NCBI GenBank assembly: GCA_033297205.1
Contig: MU859118.1
Coordinates: 118,363-182,362 of the forward strand
Reading direction: 5' to 3'
DNA from: Pseudoneurospora amorphoporcata
Lineage: Eukaryota > Ascomycota > Sordariomycetes > Sordariales > Sordariaceae
Length of the DNA: 64,000 nucleotides
The position numbers and the translations under genes are program-made. Below the pieces are notes generated by a model. It did not search any database, had not been told where the DNA came from, and saw nothing but the letters and a program-made list of their open reading frames with translations. This document shows positions 48,146 through 58,495 of this stretch, one piece after another (positions within the stretch are counted from its first letter, which is position 1; the number at the start of each line of letters is the position of its first letter).

Positions 48146-50231
48146 CCTATTCAGCAGGCCTCCTTGGGAGGAGAGACTGCGACGCTTGTTGCCTGCCAGG
48201 TTGGTCGTGGGGGGGGGGGTGGGTGAGGGCGCAAGGCGTTGCGAGAAGTTGCCGTACTAAAAGGACGGTCTGCTGAGAAGTGCAGTCGCGAGTAGGAACA
48301 GCGTCTGTATTGTAGCAGTTGTTGGGGATTTATGCGCATTCGTTGGGCTGTCCGATAGGAAGTGAGGGCATCGATGTGGTTAACAAAGAACCCAGGGAGA
48401 AGCTGAAAGTTGTTGCAGGAAGGCTGGAGTAGATTTGATAAGGTAGGTATTCGTTGAATGGAGCTGATGCAATGGCGGGAGATCGCGAAAGGTTGAATAG
48501 GCAGAAGGGAGGGGTCTGGTGACAGGCTCTGGTGCACCACTCTGAGATGATGTAATGCCAGTTCGAAGAGACCGGGCACTGCTCTTCAGGGCGCACGCTG
48601 CACAACAGTGACGGCGGGAGCAGGAAGGTCGATGGCGCACAGGGGCACCTGGGAGGTTATTCGGGGTGGAGAGCTCGAGTTACAAGGAAGGAGCAAGCAC
48701 TGGAGTGCAGTTGTCCACCCAGGGAGCCAGGGAGTCAGGCAGAGAGATGTGGATGACGAAAACGGCAAGAACGACAATCAGAACAACACGGTCGGACCAA
48801 AGCTGCAAGTGCTCTGCGGCGTTCAGGGAGAGCAACCGCGGGAGAGAAAGAGAGGCTTAAGTTGACTGCAGTGACACAAGAGTCGAGGTTTGTCCTCTGC
48901 AGCCTGAAAAGGGCGGATGAAGAGGCTTCGACTGCAACCTGGATGTCGTCCATCGGGATGAAAAGGTCGAAGTGCCCGTGAGTGTCGAGGCCCAAGCTCA
49001 ACATGCGTGTTGGTTTCGCGCCTGTGATTTGTTGACCGCCTTACAAGCTCCTGCGCATCCACTTCAGGGTGCCCGCCTGACAACATAGTGTAAAGTGGAT
49101 GCTTCAGGTCCATCAGGCTCCAGTTCCGCCTTCCGCCGTCCCTCAGAGGGCACGACCTGAAGGGACCCTGAGGGCCTTCTGAAATCGGGGACCTTACAGG
49201 CGCCAGTAGGTAGGGAAAGCTTGGTGTGACAGTGCAGCCCAAAAAGTGGGGTACTGTATTGCTTAATTCCACTTGCCATGCACGGTGTTTTGCAGACCTT
49301 CCCGTCACCTTCAAAGGCCGAGGTTATGTAGTGTATTACTCTACCTTGCCACACGCTCATTCTCTCATTATTTTAGTACGTGGTGTAAAGATACCTAAGG
49401 TACCCGTGGGACACTCGGGAACTTCGCCTCTTCTTTGTGGGCTTACAAAGACCTACCTAAGGTAGTCATGACACTGCGCGTGCCCGGTGGCGCCAGGAAG
49501 GTACACGTGTACAGAAAGGCACCGAACGGGCAGCCACGATGTTCCAGACAGCCACTTCTGGGCGCGGGGTGATGCAGGTGCTGTGCCCTGACTGCTACAT
49601 TCATCAGGGGCGACCGTCTCATCTCACGCTCACTGCAACCGCTGAGGAAACGGGATTGTCAATCCAACTTCACTTCGCGTGCCATTTTGTTAGCATATTC
49701 GCGACCGATAACGTACCTATATAACTTCGTTATCAGCAAGGCTATTACGTGACTTTACTTCGGTTCGTCAAGTTCCTCAACTCTTATGCAAGACGTATGG
49801 ATCCTCCCTACTTAAATACCGTCTAGTCTTGACATTGTCAGCTCGTATGATAACTGCTTTTCGGACCACAGACTGTTGAACACTACCGTATTCGACATGA
49901 CAAAGCGGGATGAGGAGGTTAGTCGCGCGATCTGCACCGTGCATGAAACTCTGCCCAACGAGCCAACCACGGAAGAAGTATCATGCTCTCATGAGAATAC
50001 CAGCTCACCACCTAACCATTAACAGCCCAGCCAACCCATCTTACGCCTAAAACGCCCGCAGTCTTGCTGCATTCATGTGTGCTCATATTGCCACCTCTTT
50101 GCGAGTAGGCCCATAAAGCCGATATCGCCCTTTCAGAGGCTCGGAAGGAAGGAGAAGCGTGAGCACCTGTGTCCAAGTCCAGCCCTTTCTACAGCTTCCT
50201 ATATCTGGCTCCCAAGTTCATCGCAGATCGT
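48146..50231. other. Intergenic, about 2.1 kb
   Basis: Upstream side of the phosphatase and 3' side of VPS2. Contains two direct ACCTAAGGTA copies (about 49394 and 49456). No gene recognised. Confidence 0.5.
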
Positions 50232-51102
50232 TCATCGTCTCAGACTGTCCAACCTTGCCTGCAAATCGTCGTCGCCTGGGTCGGCCCCACCACCACCACC
50301 ACCAACTGCTTGGGCAACTTTGTTCTCCGGAACACCAGCCGCAACCTGTAATCCCGACGGCGTCTCGCCCATCTGGTAAAGAGCATGTTAGCAACATGAT
50401 CTTGATGCGAATACAACCGAACAGCCTTACCGCTTGACTGAGATCCACGCCGATCTCCTCCAACACTTGTTCTACAACCTCATCACCCTCTTCTTCGAGA
50501 CCCATATCCATTGCATCGTCAATGGCATCATCCATCATCTCTTGTCGCTGTTCCATAATGTCGTTCTCGCGTTCGAACTCCATGGCTATACGTTGCAACG
50601 AGGGTAGGTTCATTGTGCGGTTCATGCTTCCGAGAGCCATTGTCGCGCCCTTCATGGCTTGCATCATCTGCTCGTTCGTGCGGTATGTCTAGGATACGGT
50701 TACCGTCAGTTGGACCAGTCATCCGTATATTGGTGGGGATGTAGCACTCACTTGTAAGCGGAGCGAGATCTTTTGGAGTTGACTCCTCATGCTGTAGAAC
50801 TTCTCGATGTATCGTCTTGTCCGCACCAAATCCTTGGCCTGAATTTTGCAGGCGCCCATCTGACCTTTCTGGGCGCTCTGGCGAATCTGGGAGACGAGTG
50901 TCTTTTCTTGCTTCTCGAGCTTAACGCGCTGTTGGTCGAGTTCCCGGATGGCCTTGTCGAGGAGTCGCTGGTTTTTGCGAAGACGCTCGGCGGGCGTCAT
51001 ACGCTTGCCGAAAGCCCATTCCAGCACCTTGGTCGTAGAGACATGGTGTTAGCTGTGCGCGGACTGGATGCGCATCGACAGACGACGGAAACTCACGTTC
51101 AT
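50232..51102 (-). CDS. VPS2: ESCRT-III subunit Vps2 (Did4/CHMP2)
   Basis: Polymerises with Vps24 on endosomal membranes to drive vesicle budding and recruits the Vps4 ATPase. Four exons: 51102-51097, 51027-50752, 50688-50431 and 50372-50232, introns of 69, 63 and 58 bp with CTAAC or CTGAC branches, total 226 residues. The first exon is only ATG AAC. Splicing it gives MNVLEWAFGKRMTPAERLRK, the classical basic N-terminus of Vps2. Residues 20-110 are the long charged helices (RELDQQRVKLEKQEKTLV, AKDLVRTRRYIEKF), followed by MNRTMNLPSLQRIAMEFE. The acidic helix 5 region is DDAIDDAMDMGLEEEGDEV. The C-terminus DDDLQARLDSLRR is a MIT-interacting motif 1 (D-x-x-L-x-x-R-L-x-x-L), the Vps4 docking site. 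A Gly run (about 205-210) comes from a CCA/CCACCA repeat. It is divergent from FZO1, with 768 bp between start codons. Confidence 0.95.
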
Positions 51103-51870
51103 GTTGCTGGCGGTGGCGGTAATCGATAGCTAAGATCTGTGGAGAGAAGTGCTGGATGGCCGAATATGGTGCCTCAGCAACACCCTACGTCGAGATGGAG
51201 GATGTTCGATGATCGGGAAGAAGTTGACCGTCCGCAAGTCGGCTTCGGAAGGTGTTGGGACTGAGAGCAGTTGGTTTGGCAGTTGCGCATTCGTTACTGT
51301 ACCCTGCTGGATGATGCCAAGACCTAGACGCCAAGGTGCTCAATGCTGGAGCCTTGGTGGAGGCCGTGACGATAGCGAGCCCCAATCAGCCACAGGATGC
51401 GTGACCTCATCGCCGTTGATTAGCACAGTCAAGCCACAAATGCCAGATAGCGTCAGCGATGTATCGGCCACGTTGCTCCCTTAACAGGACTAGCGGCCAA
51501 TCACCAAAACATGAGACTGCCGACAGAATTCCGTAGCGTTCAATGCTCCGCTGAAATTCGACCTATCAATGCGGCCACTCCAAATGTCCCGCATGCCGGG
51601 CCCGCATGGGCCCCCGGCCCTGGGGGTTCAGATTTGTGAGTGGAAGGTGGAGGAGGGCGACATGAACTCCTCCAATTTTTTGGATTTCTCATCCGTGACG
51701 CCCTAACCTGACATTAAACAGCCCACCACAGCCCACCACAACCCACCACCACCCATCACCTACGAATCCGCTCAACCTCCGATCTCCCGCCCTCGATGCC
51801 CTTCTGATAAACGTCTCCTGCACGCATCCGCTCGGTCCTCCCTCGACACCGCGACAATCCATCCGCGATC
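51103..51870. promoter_or_regulatory. Divergent VPS2/FZO1 promoter region
   Basis: 768 bp between the two start codons, so both promoters and leaders must lie here. It contains a tandem repeat of a CCCACCACA-type unit at about 51721-51761, probably in the FZO1 leader, and CT-rich sequence up to the FZO1 ATG. No TATA box stands out. Confidence 0.5.
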
Positions 51871-54704
51871 ATGAGCCAGGATTATTTCCCGTCCAAGGGC
51901 AAGGCCCCCCAGCAGCACGGCGAGCACGGCGAACCGCGTGAATTCGATGACGGCGCCGGACAACACCCGCAGGCCCCCGGAGCCCCGACCACGCCCGCAT
52001 ACATGACCGTCGGTACCGGCTCGACTTCCCAACATGCTGCCCGTCTTCAGGCCATGCTCGACAACGACTCCGGCTACGGCGGCAGCATCGCCGGTGACTC
52101 AAGGGCCCCTTCCCACTGGGACTCGGCTGTTCACCACGATAGCCCGCTACCAACTCCGACCACGGCCACCCACGATGAGGATGCCAACCGCCGTTCTCAG
52201 GCCGGCGCCGTACACCAGCTATGGTACAACCAGCACCGCGTCACACTAGGCCGCTCCATCAACGCCGTCGTCGAGCTCCTCAAGAAGCTGCAGGAGATGA
52301 ATGTGACATGGCCTGCGCATTATCCCTCCGTCCAGCGGGCTGCTCTCGACGAGCCCCACCACTATGGCGCACCGGCTCTGCATCGCTCTTCGACCATGGG
52401 CGCAGACTTCCCTCCGCCTCCATCCCCTCACTCGCTACGAAGATCCATGACAACCGTTGACGATCACGTCGAGCCCGAATCCAGCCGGGCTGCGGAAAGG
52501 AGGAACACCGGCTCGGAACCTCGACTAGTTTCCCCACAGATTGCCCAAGAGTTCTCCGTCCTCAAGTTGGATCTTAATTTAGGTTCACTTCACCAAGCCG
52601 ATCTCGTACATTCGCTCCAGAAGGAGTCAGTGGCTTCTTTGCTCGATGGTAAAATTCGCTCCAGCATCAAACATCTTTACTCGTTGCGCGAGAGGATCGA
52701 GGATACGTCGAGCAAGGTTTTGGTCACTGGTGATCTGAATGCGGGAAAGTCTACGTTTTGCAATGCTTTGCTCCGGCGGAAGGTCCTTCCTGAAGACCAA
52801 CAACCCTGCACGAGTATCTTCTGCGAGGTCCTGGACGCAAGAGAAAATGGCGGAATTGAAGAGGTTCATGCAGTGCACAGGGATGCGATCTACGATCGTC
52901 ACGACGAGGCCACCTACGATGTCTATTCCCTGAAGGAGCTGGAGCGAATCGTTACCGATAACGAGACCTATCAACAATGCAAAATCTACATTCGGGATGT
53001 GCGGACTATCGACGAGTCTCTACTGAACAACGGTGTTGTCGACATTGCGCTCATTGATGCCCCCGGGTTGAACATGGACACTACGAAGACCACGGCCATC
53101 TTTGCGCGACAGGAGGAGATTGACGTTGTTGTTTTCGTTGTTTCCGCTACTAACCACTTTACGCAAACGGCCACCGAGTTCATTAGGGCCGCTGCTGCTG
53201 AAAAGGCTTACCTCTTTATTGTCGTCAACGGCTTCGACACCATTAGAGATAAGGAGCGTTGCCAGAAGCTCATCCTTAACCAAGTTAGGGGTCTGAGCCC
53301 TGCGACCCACAAGGAGGCGGATGAGCTGGTACATTTCGTCTCCAGTACTGCTATTCCCATGGCCCCATCGCCTCCAGGTGGTTCTTACGGAGGTGGATCA
53401 GGCAGCGCAAGCGGTGGCGGTCCGGGTGATGATGGCGATGACGATGATCCCAAGGGCAAAGGCAAGAAGAAGGAGATGGCTCGGGACTTTTCGAACCTTG
53501 AACAGTCTTTGCGGAGATTTGTCTTGGAGAAGCGGGCTCGCTCAAAGTTGGCACCGGCCAAGACCTACCTTACCAACATCTTGAACGACGTCCACATACT
53601 TGCTACTGTCAACCAGGAAGTTGCTCAGTCAGAGTTCGACCGGATGAACCAGGAACTGCAGAAGCTTGAGCCAGAACTTGAGCGGAGCAAGCAGGCCAAG
53701 CAGGAGATTAGTGAGAAAGTTGACCAAACGATCGAGGAGACGTGCCAGGAAATTTACGAATATTCGCGTAACACGATCAGCAGCTCGATCGAACACGCCG
53801 GTGATGGCAACTTCGGAATCCCCTATCCTGGTCTCTTCAGTGCGTTCGAGTATGCTGAGGAGCTCAAGGAGGCTATGCTTTCGCAGATTGCTGCCTCGGT
53901 TACTCAGTGTGAGGAGCACGCCAGAGCCAGGACCGTTGATGGTGTCAACATGATTAAGCAGCTCGGAATCATGCATTTGGGTAGCGAGTACACCGATCTG
54001 GCCTTCCGCCCCGATGTCATGTTCCGCCGCAAGAAGGATGCCCTCGCGCGCCAAGTCGACATTCCCACCGAGCTGTGGGATTTCGTCGACTGGTCTACCG
54101 TGCTTCAGAAGGAGGAGAAGGCCGGCATGGCACTTACCGTCGCTGGTGTCGTTGGCACAAGTGTGCTCAGCGGTTACAGTCAGATGAACCTTGCTCTTCG
54201 TGCAGCCCATATCCTAGGCACCAGTAACATCCACCGCCTCATTATTCCTGGCTTGATTGCGGCTGGTAAGTCTGATTACTCTTGACCAGTTTTTAGTTTT
54301 TCTGTTGAGGGAGTATGCGCTAACTCAACTCGCCTACAGCCGTGGCAGCGACATACTACGTCCTGAACCAGATTCCTCACTCTCTTCCGCACCGTCTGAA
54401 GGAGAAGATCTCTACTCAGCTCGCCGCCATCGACTATGTTCACTCGAACAGCACTCGTATCTCCGGTTCGGTGCGGAAGGTCCTTCGTTTCCCCGCCGAC
54501 TCCCTCCGTGTTGGCCTTCAGCGTTCCGTCGAGAAGCTTGACGGTCGCCGTAACGAAACTCTGCGCGTCAAGGCTGAGAGCGACGTTGCGCTCAAGTACT
54601 TCGCCAACCTCGTCCGCGAAAGCAGTCATCAGCGTCGGGTCGTCGAAGCTGTCGATCTTGATGGCCATCCTCCTGGTCTTGCCGGCATTGGAGGTTTCCA
54701 CTAG
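51871..54704 (+). CDS. FZO1: Mitofusin Fzo1, outer-membrane fusion GTPase
   Basis: Dynamin-family GTPase that tethers and fuses mitochondrial outer membranes. Exons 51871-54265 and 54340-54704 give 919 residues; the 74-bp intron has a GCTAAC branch. The GTPase signature is VTGDLNAGKSTFCNALL (G1, about 287-300), LIDAPGLNMDTT (G3 DAPG, about 393-404) and VVNGFDTI (G4-like, about 450). Before it is a disordered His/Pro/Ser-rich region of about 110 residues, then a helical heptad region. After it come a Gly/Asp-rich insert (about 505-535), unusual in composition, and a coiled coil, QELQKLEPELERSKQAKQEI. The paired membrane segments around LTVAGVVGTSVLSG and HRLIIPGLIAAAVAATYYVL (about 752-805) are where the intron lies. 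The C-terminal coiled-coil tail contains RNETLRVKAESDV. The order agrees with yeast Fzo1 (855 residues). Confidence 0.96.
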
Positions 54705-55406
54705 GCTGCCTGGCTTGGGAGGCATTCTCCCCTTTAGTAGTTGGCTTTTCTTTGTTATAGTCGGCGTTATTGGTGCCTGTTGTGAGAAAAACACAGATTA
54801 TCATCATACCCCTTGTTTTGAGCACACACAAACACACACATAGATCGAGAGGAAGGTGGTCGAAATTGCAGCGTATGTATCACGAGCTCATGAGTTGACG
54901 GAGAAATGCCGAAGCAAGCATAGGTGATGAAGTGATTCTCTTGAGACGTAAATGGGAGGACGGGTTGCTTGGTTAGTTAACAAATTGTGCAATGCAACTC
55001 AGTTCCTTATTCTTGAGTTACTTGCCACTTATACGTTCAGCTTCCCTCGTTTGGTTTTGAGCACTGAATGACGCATTCACCGTTATAAAAAGGTTGAAAA
55101 GTGAGTTGTACAATACAGAACATGTGGAATGCTGCAGATAAAACGCCAGACGTTGACCCGCGGTGCCAACCCGCCCTATCGATCCCGCTCCATATTGTAC
55201 CCCATTGCTTGGCTGTTATAACCATACATATCATTGACTAAACATTCATTACCTCTTCAATCCGCTGCGGATCTCTCCCAATCTCGCATCAGACCACCTC
55301 GACCAGAACACCACATGCAACAGTCTCGGTCTCTACTCTTTCACCAAGCCCGTGTCTACAACCGATCAGTCCTCATCATTACCACAATAACATCAACTTC
55401 TTCAAA
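54705..55406. other. Intergenic, FZO1 3' UTR and nitrilase promoter
   Basis: 700 bp in tandem orientation. A CA-rich run lies at about 54824-54841. No gene recognised. Confidence 0.5.
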
Positions 55407-56483
55407 ATGGCGTCCCCAACAAAAGTCAAACTAGCAGCCGCCCACTCTGCCCCCATCTACATGTCCAAATCCGCCACGCTCGTAAAAGCCATCAATCTGA
55501 TCCACGCCGCCGCCCGCAACGGCGTCTCCCTCCTCGTGTTTCCCGAGACCTACGTCCCCGGCTACCCTTACTTCATCGAGTGCTACCCACCGCTGAAACA
55601 AGTCGCTGCTCTAGCCAAGTACGCCGAGGAATCCGTCGTCGTCGACGAGGACCTGGGTGGAGTAGTGGAAGCCTGTAAACATGCCGGGGTTTCGGTGGTG
55701 CTGGGTGTATCGGAAAGGATGAAGGGTGGTTATACGTGTTTCAATTCGCAGGTTTTCATCGCTGGCGGTGATAAGAATGGGAGGGGAGGAGGGGTGGTGG
55801 GAACGCATAGGAAGTTGCAGCCTACGTATGTGGAACGGATTGTGTGGGCGCAGGGAGATGGTTCAACGCTTAAGACTTGGAAGGGGATACTTGGATCTGG
55901 GTCTGAAGCGGAAGGTTCTGAAGGAAAAGAGAAGTGGAATGTGGGTGGGTTGGCGTGCTGGGAACACACCATGCTCCTCGCCCGGCAAGCCATGATCACC
56001 CAGCAGGAACACGTACACGCGGCTGCGTGGCCGGCGCTGTCGACCATGCCCGGGTTCGAAGGGTCGGCGGACAGCCAGATTGAGGCGCTGATGAAGTGCC
56101 ATGCGCTGACGGCGCAGTGCTTTGTGGTGGCGGCCAGCAACTATGTGGATGAGACGTGTCTGGAGTGGATGAGGGAGAATATTGGCGAGCAAGGGTTTGT
56201 GAAGAGGGGTGGAGGGTGGTCGGCGGTTATTCACCCGTTTTGTGACGTTCTGGCGGGACCGGTTACGGGCGAGAAGGAGGAGCTGGTCACGGCGGAGGTG
56301 GAATTGAAGGATCTGGGTATGGTTAAGGTTTGGGTGGATGCGGATGGGCATTACAGTCGGCCGGAGATCTTGCCGTTTGGGTGGAATAAGGAGGCGTATT
56401 GGAGGGATGAGAAGGGGGGGAAAAAGGGTGAAGCTGGGAAGGAGAAGGAAAAAAAGGAGGAGAAGAACACGGAGAAGGATTAA
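55407..56483 (+). CDS. Nitrilase (C-N hydrolase branch 1)
   Basis: Converts nitriles to carboxylic acids plus ammonia; cytosolic. Single exon, 358 residues. The catalytic triad is visible: Glu47 in LLVFPETYVPGYP, Lys136 in GTHRKLQPTY and Cys184 in GLACWEHT. A conserved Glu also lies between Lys and Cys, in TYVERIVW (143). CWEH occurs both in fungal nitrilases and in cyanide hydratases, so the substrate (arylacetonitriles, cyanide or other) is open. The insert at about 163-176 (GSGSEAEGSEGKEK) and the Lys/Glu-rich tail (about 333-358) are low-complexity additions; the tail of nitrilases often holds oligomer contacts. The start ATG, in context TCAAA-ATG-GCG, is the first in frame. The stop lies 293 bp from the stop of the convergent deaminase-like gene. 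Confidence 0.9.
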   Translation: MASPTKVKLAAAHSAPIYMSKSATLVKAINLIHAAARNGVSLLVFPETYVPGYPYFIECYPPLKQVAALAKYAEESVVVDEDLGGVVEACKHAGVSVVLGVSERMKGGYTCFNSQVFIAGGDKNGRGGGVVGTHRKLQPTYVERIVWAQGDGSTLKTWKGILGSGSEAEGSEGKEKWNVGGLACWEHTMLLARQAMITQQEHVHAAAWPALSTMPGFEGSADSQIEALMKCHALTAQCFVVAASNYVDETCLEWMRENIGEQGFVKRGGGWSAVIHPFCDVLAGPVTGEKEELVTAEVELKDLGMVKVWVDADGHYSRPEILPFGWNKEAYWRDEKGGKKGEAGKEKEKKEEKNTEKD

Positions 56484-56775
56484 GCTGGGAAGGGAAGTAT
56501 CATCAGGAGAACTGTGAACCTCACAGAATGGTAATAGGAAGATGCAGTCAAATCCGGGATATAGCCATGGGGAGGTGACGAGAAATCGCCCAAGGAATGT
56601 GGGATGCTCTGTTGCCCAACCCAAGAGGGCACAATTCGCTAGAGAATATTGACGGTTTGCTAAGAATGCACTTTTTTCCCCTCGCGATAGTCATTATTCA
56701 TATCTCACTGTCAAGCCCAAACTCCCCTATGCGCTCGCTATCATGTTCTTTCCGATACCACTTCACATAGTCCCA

Positions 56776-58495
56776 TCATGCAGACCATATCAACCCCCTG
56801 AGCCTCTCCTTCTCTTCATCGCCTCCAAAGATAACATCTATCCCCTTTCTCACAAGCGAGCAGATATCGGCTCTTGTAAGTCCAAAGTGCTTGGCTACGA
56901 GTGCGTATTCGTTGGAAAGCGGGCTTCCAAAGACGCCAACATCATCGGTCTGGATGTTATGTTAGCCTTGGATCTCTTATGCGGTTGTCGTGTGGTCTTC
57001 AACTGGCCCTGAAGCGTAGAAGTCGTCGGACATCCCGAGGAGAAACCGAAAAGGGGGATGTGGGACTTGCACTCAAAACAACAACCGTCTCCTCAACCTT
57101 CCACCACTCCCCAAAGTGGCTATATCCCAGGCAAGTCAATCACCTCAGTCAAAATCTTCTCCATAACCCATCAATGAAAAACTTACTGGCTCTCAAACCC
57201 CCCACATATCATCCCAGCATGGACATTACAACTCAAGCACAACTCCAGTCCCATCCAACCCCTCCTCTTCACCTCCTCTTTCACCCTCTCATTCAGATGA
57301 ATCACATGTCCAATACGATCCGGCCTCCAGCTCAACAACGTCAACAGCTCCTCCTCCGTCCCCGACGCCTCCGCCTCGGCAAAGTGCAGCGTTATCCCCA
57401 ACTCTGGCAGGGTCCGCTTCGCCTCCTCGAACACCGGCCCAAGAATATCGATGGGCCCCCTTGCTGGGTCGCCGCAGAGGTCGATGCCTACTACTCCCTT
57501 GCCGGAAAATTGGCGGCAGAGGGAGAGGACTTCGTTGGCTTCGCGGAGGGTGTTGCGGCGGTCGATGGAGAGGATTAGCTTGGTACGTAAGGATGCGGTG
57601 TTGGACTGTTCAAACTCGGCGATGGTTTCGAGGATGACTTGGACGTATTGGGATTTGGTCAGTCCGGCTGAGGGCATGGCGCGGGGGGTGGTGCGCAGCT
57701 CGAGGTAGACGACGCCGTCGGCGGCGAAGTCCGAGAGGACGGAGAGGGTGGTGTATCGCAAGGCCCAAGTGTCGTTGACGAGGTGGTAGATGTAGGAGGA
57801 GAAAAGGGGGAAGAAACTGGTGTTGGTTGGTTAGTATGTGATGGCCTTTCTTGTGTTTTCAGTTTGCTGGTCTTCAATTTCATGTCGTCTGAACTTTGTG
57901 ACGGGTGCTTGATGGGGGAAAGAAGTTTGGTAGACGTCGGTCAAGTACATCTACCCCCAAAGGCATAATAATAAAAAAAATCCTAGGAAGAGGACCGGCC
58001 CGCCCCCTCGGGTCCCGGCTTAAGTTTTCTAGTCCACATACTAGTACGTGGGTAATCCAACACGGCACGGCCCGCTTGGGTATATCCGTTTTCTCAGATG
58101 CCGGAGTACATATATAAAAGGAGGCGATCGTATGAAACGGGGAGAGGCGACAATGCAATCAATCTCAGCGAACAAAACTTACGTCTTCAAGTCATAATCA
58201 TGTTTACCCAGCGGCATCTCAATCAAGGGATCTTGAAGGTCCGTTTCGCCATCTTCCTTCTTTTTCAGCCATACTTCGTGGAGACACTGGCGGCTGATGC
58301 TGCCGCTGAGATGGGCGTGGAGCTGTTTTGGTTCAGAAATGTTTGTTAGTTGAGATCCCTATCATTCTTCAATTTTTTAAGATTATCATCTTGCTGTTAT
58401 GGTATCCCAGTGTTGTGGTCATTTGCCCGTGATTGTTCCTGGTTGATTACCTCAATTTTGGGCAGCGCCTTGTAATCCACAGCATCGACTGTCAT
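56776..58495 (-). CDS. Adenosine deaminase-like protein (N6-methyl-AMP deaminase type)
   Basis: Zinc-dependent deaminase of the ADA family; length and motifs fit the ADAL/MAPDA branch, which removes the N6-methylamine from modified AMP. Five exons: 58495-58451, 58322-58183, 57816-57187, 57119-57071 and 56949-56776, total 345 residues. Metal and active-site motifs are LHAHLSGS (His17, His19), LELRTTPR, GIDLCGDP, the LHFAEA helix with the catalytic Glu, and LSTDDVGVF (Asp290-291). Exon 1 (MTVDAVDYKALPKIE) is short but ends precisely where the family expects the first His-x-His. The fourth intron (56950-57070) must use a GC donor (GCAAGT); only this keeps phase and restores LS-TDDVGVF. Intron 57817-58182 is unusually long (366 bp). 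The minus-strand open frame at 57183-57761 is only part of exon 3. Confidence 0.85.

Noticed and set aside
49708..49738. GATAAC...ATAACTTCGTTATC, resembling half of a recombinase site
   Set aside because: The arms do not match a loxP-type 13-bp repeat and no recombinase is nearby; it is a short chance palindrome.
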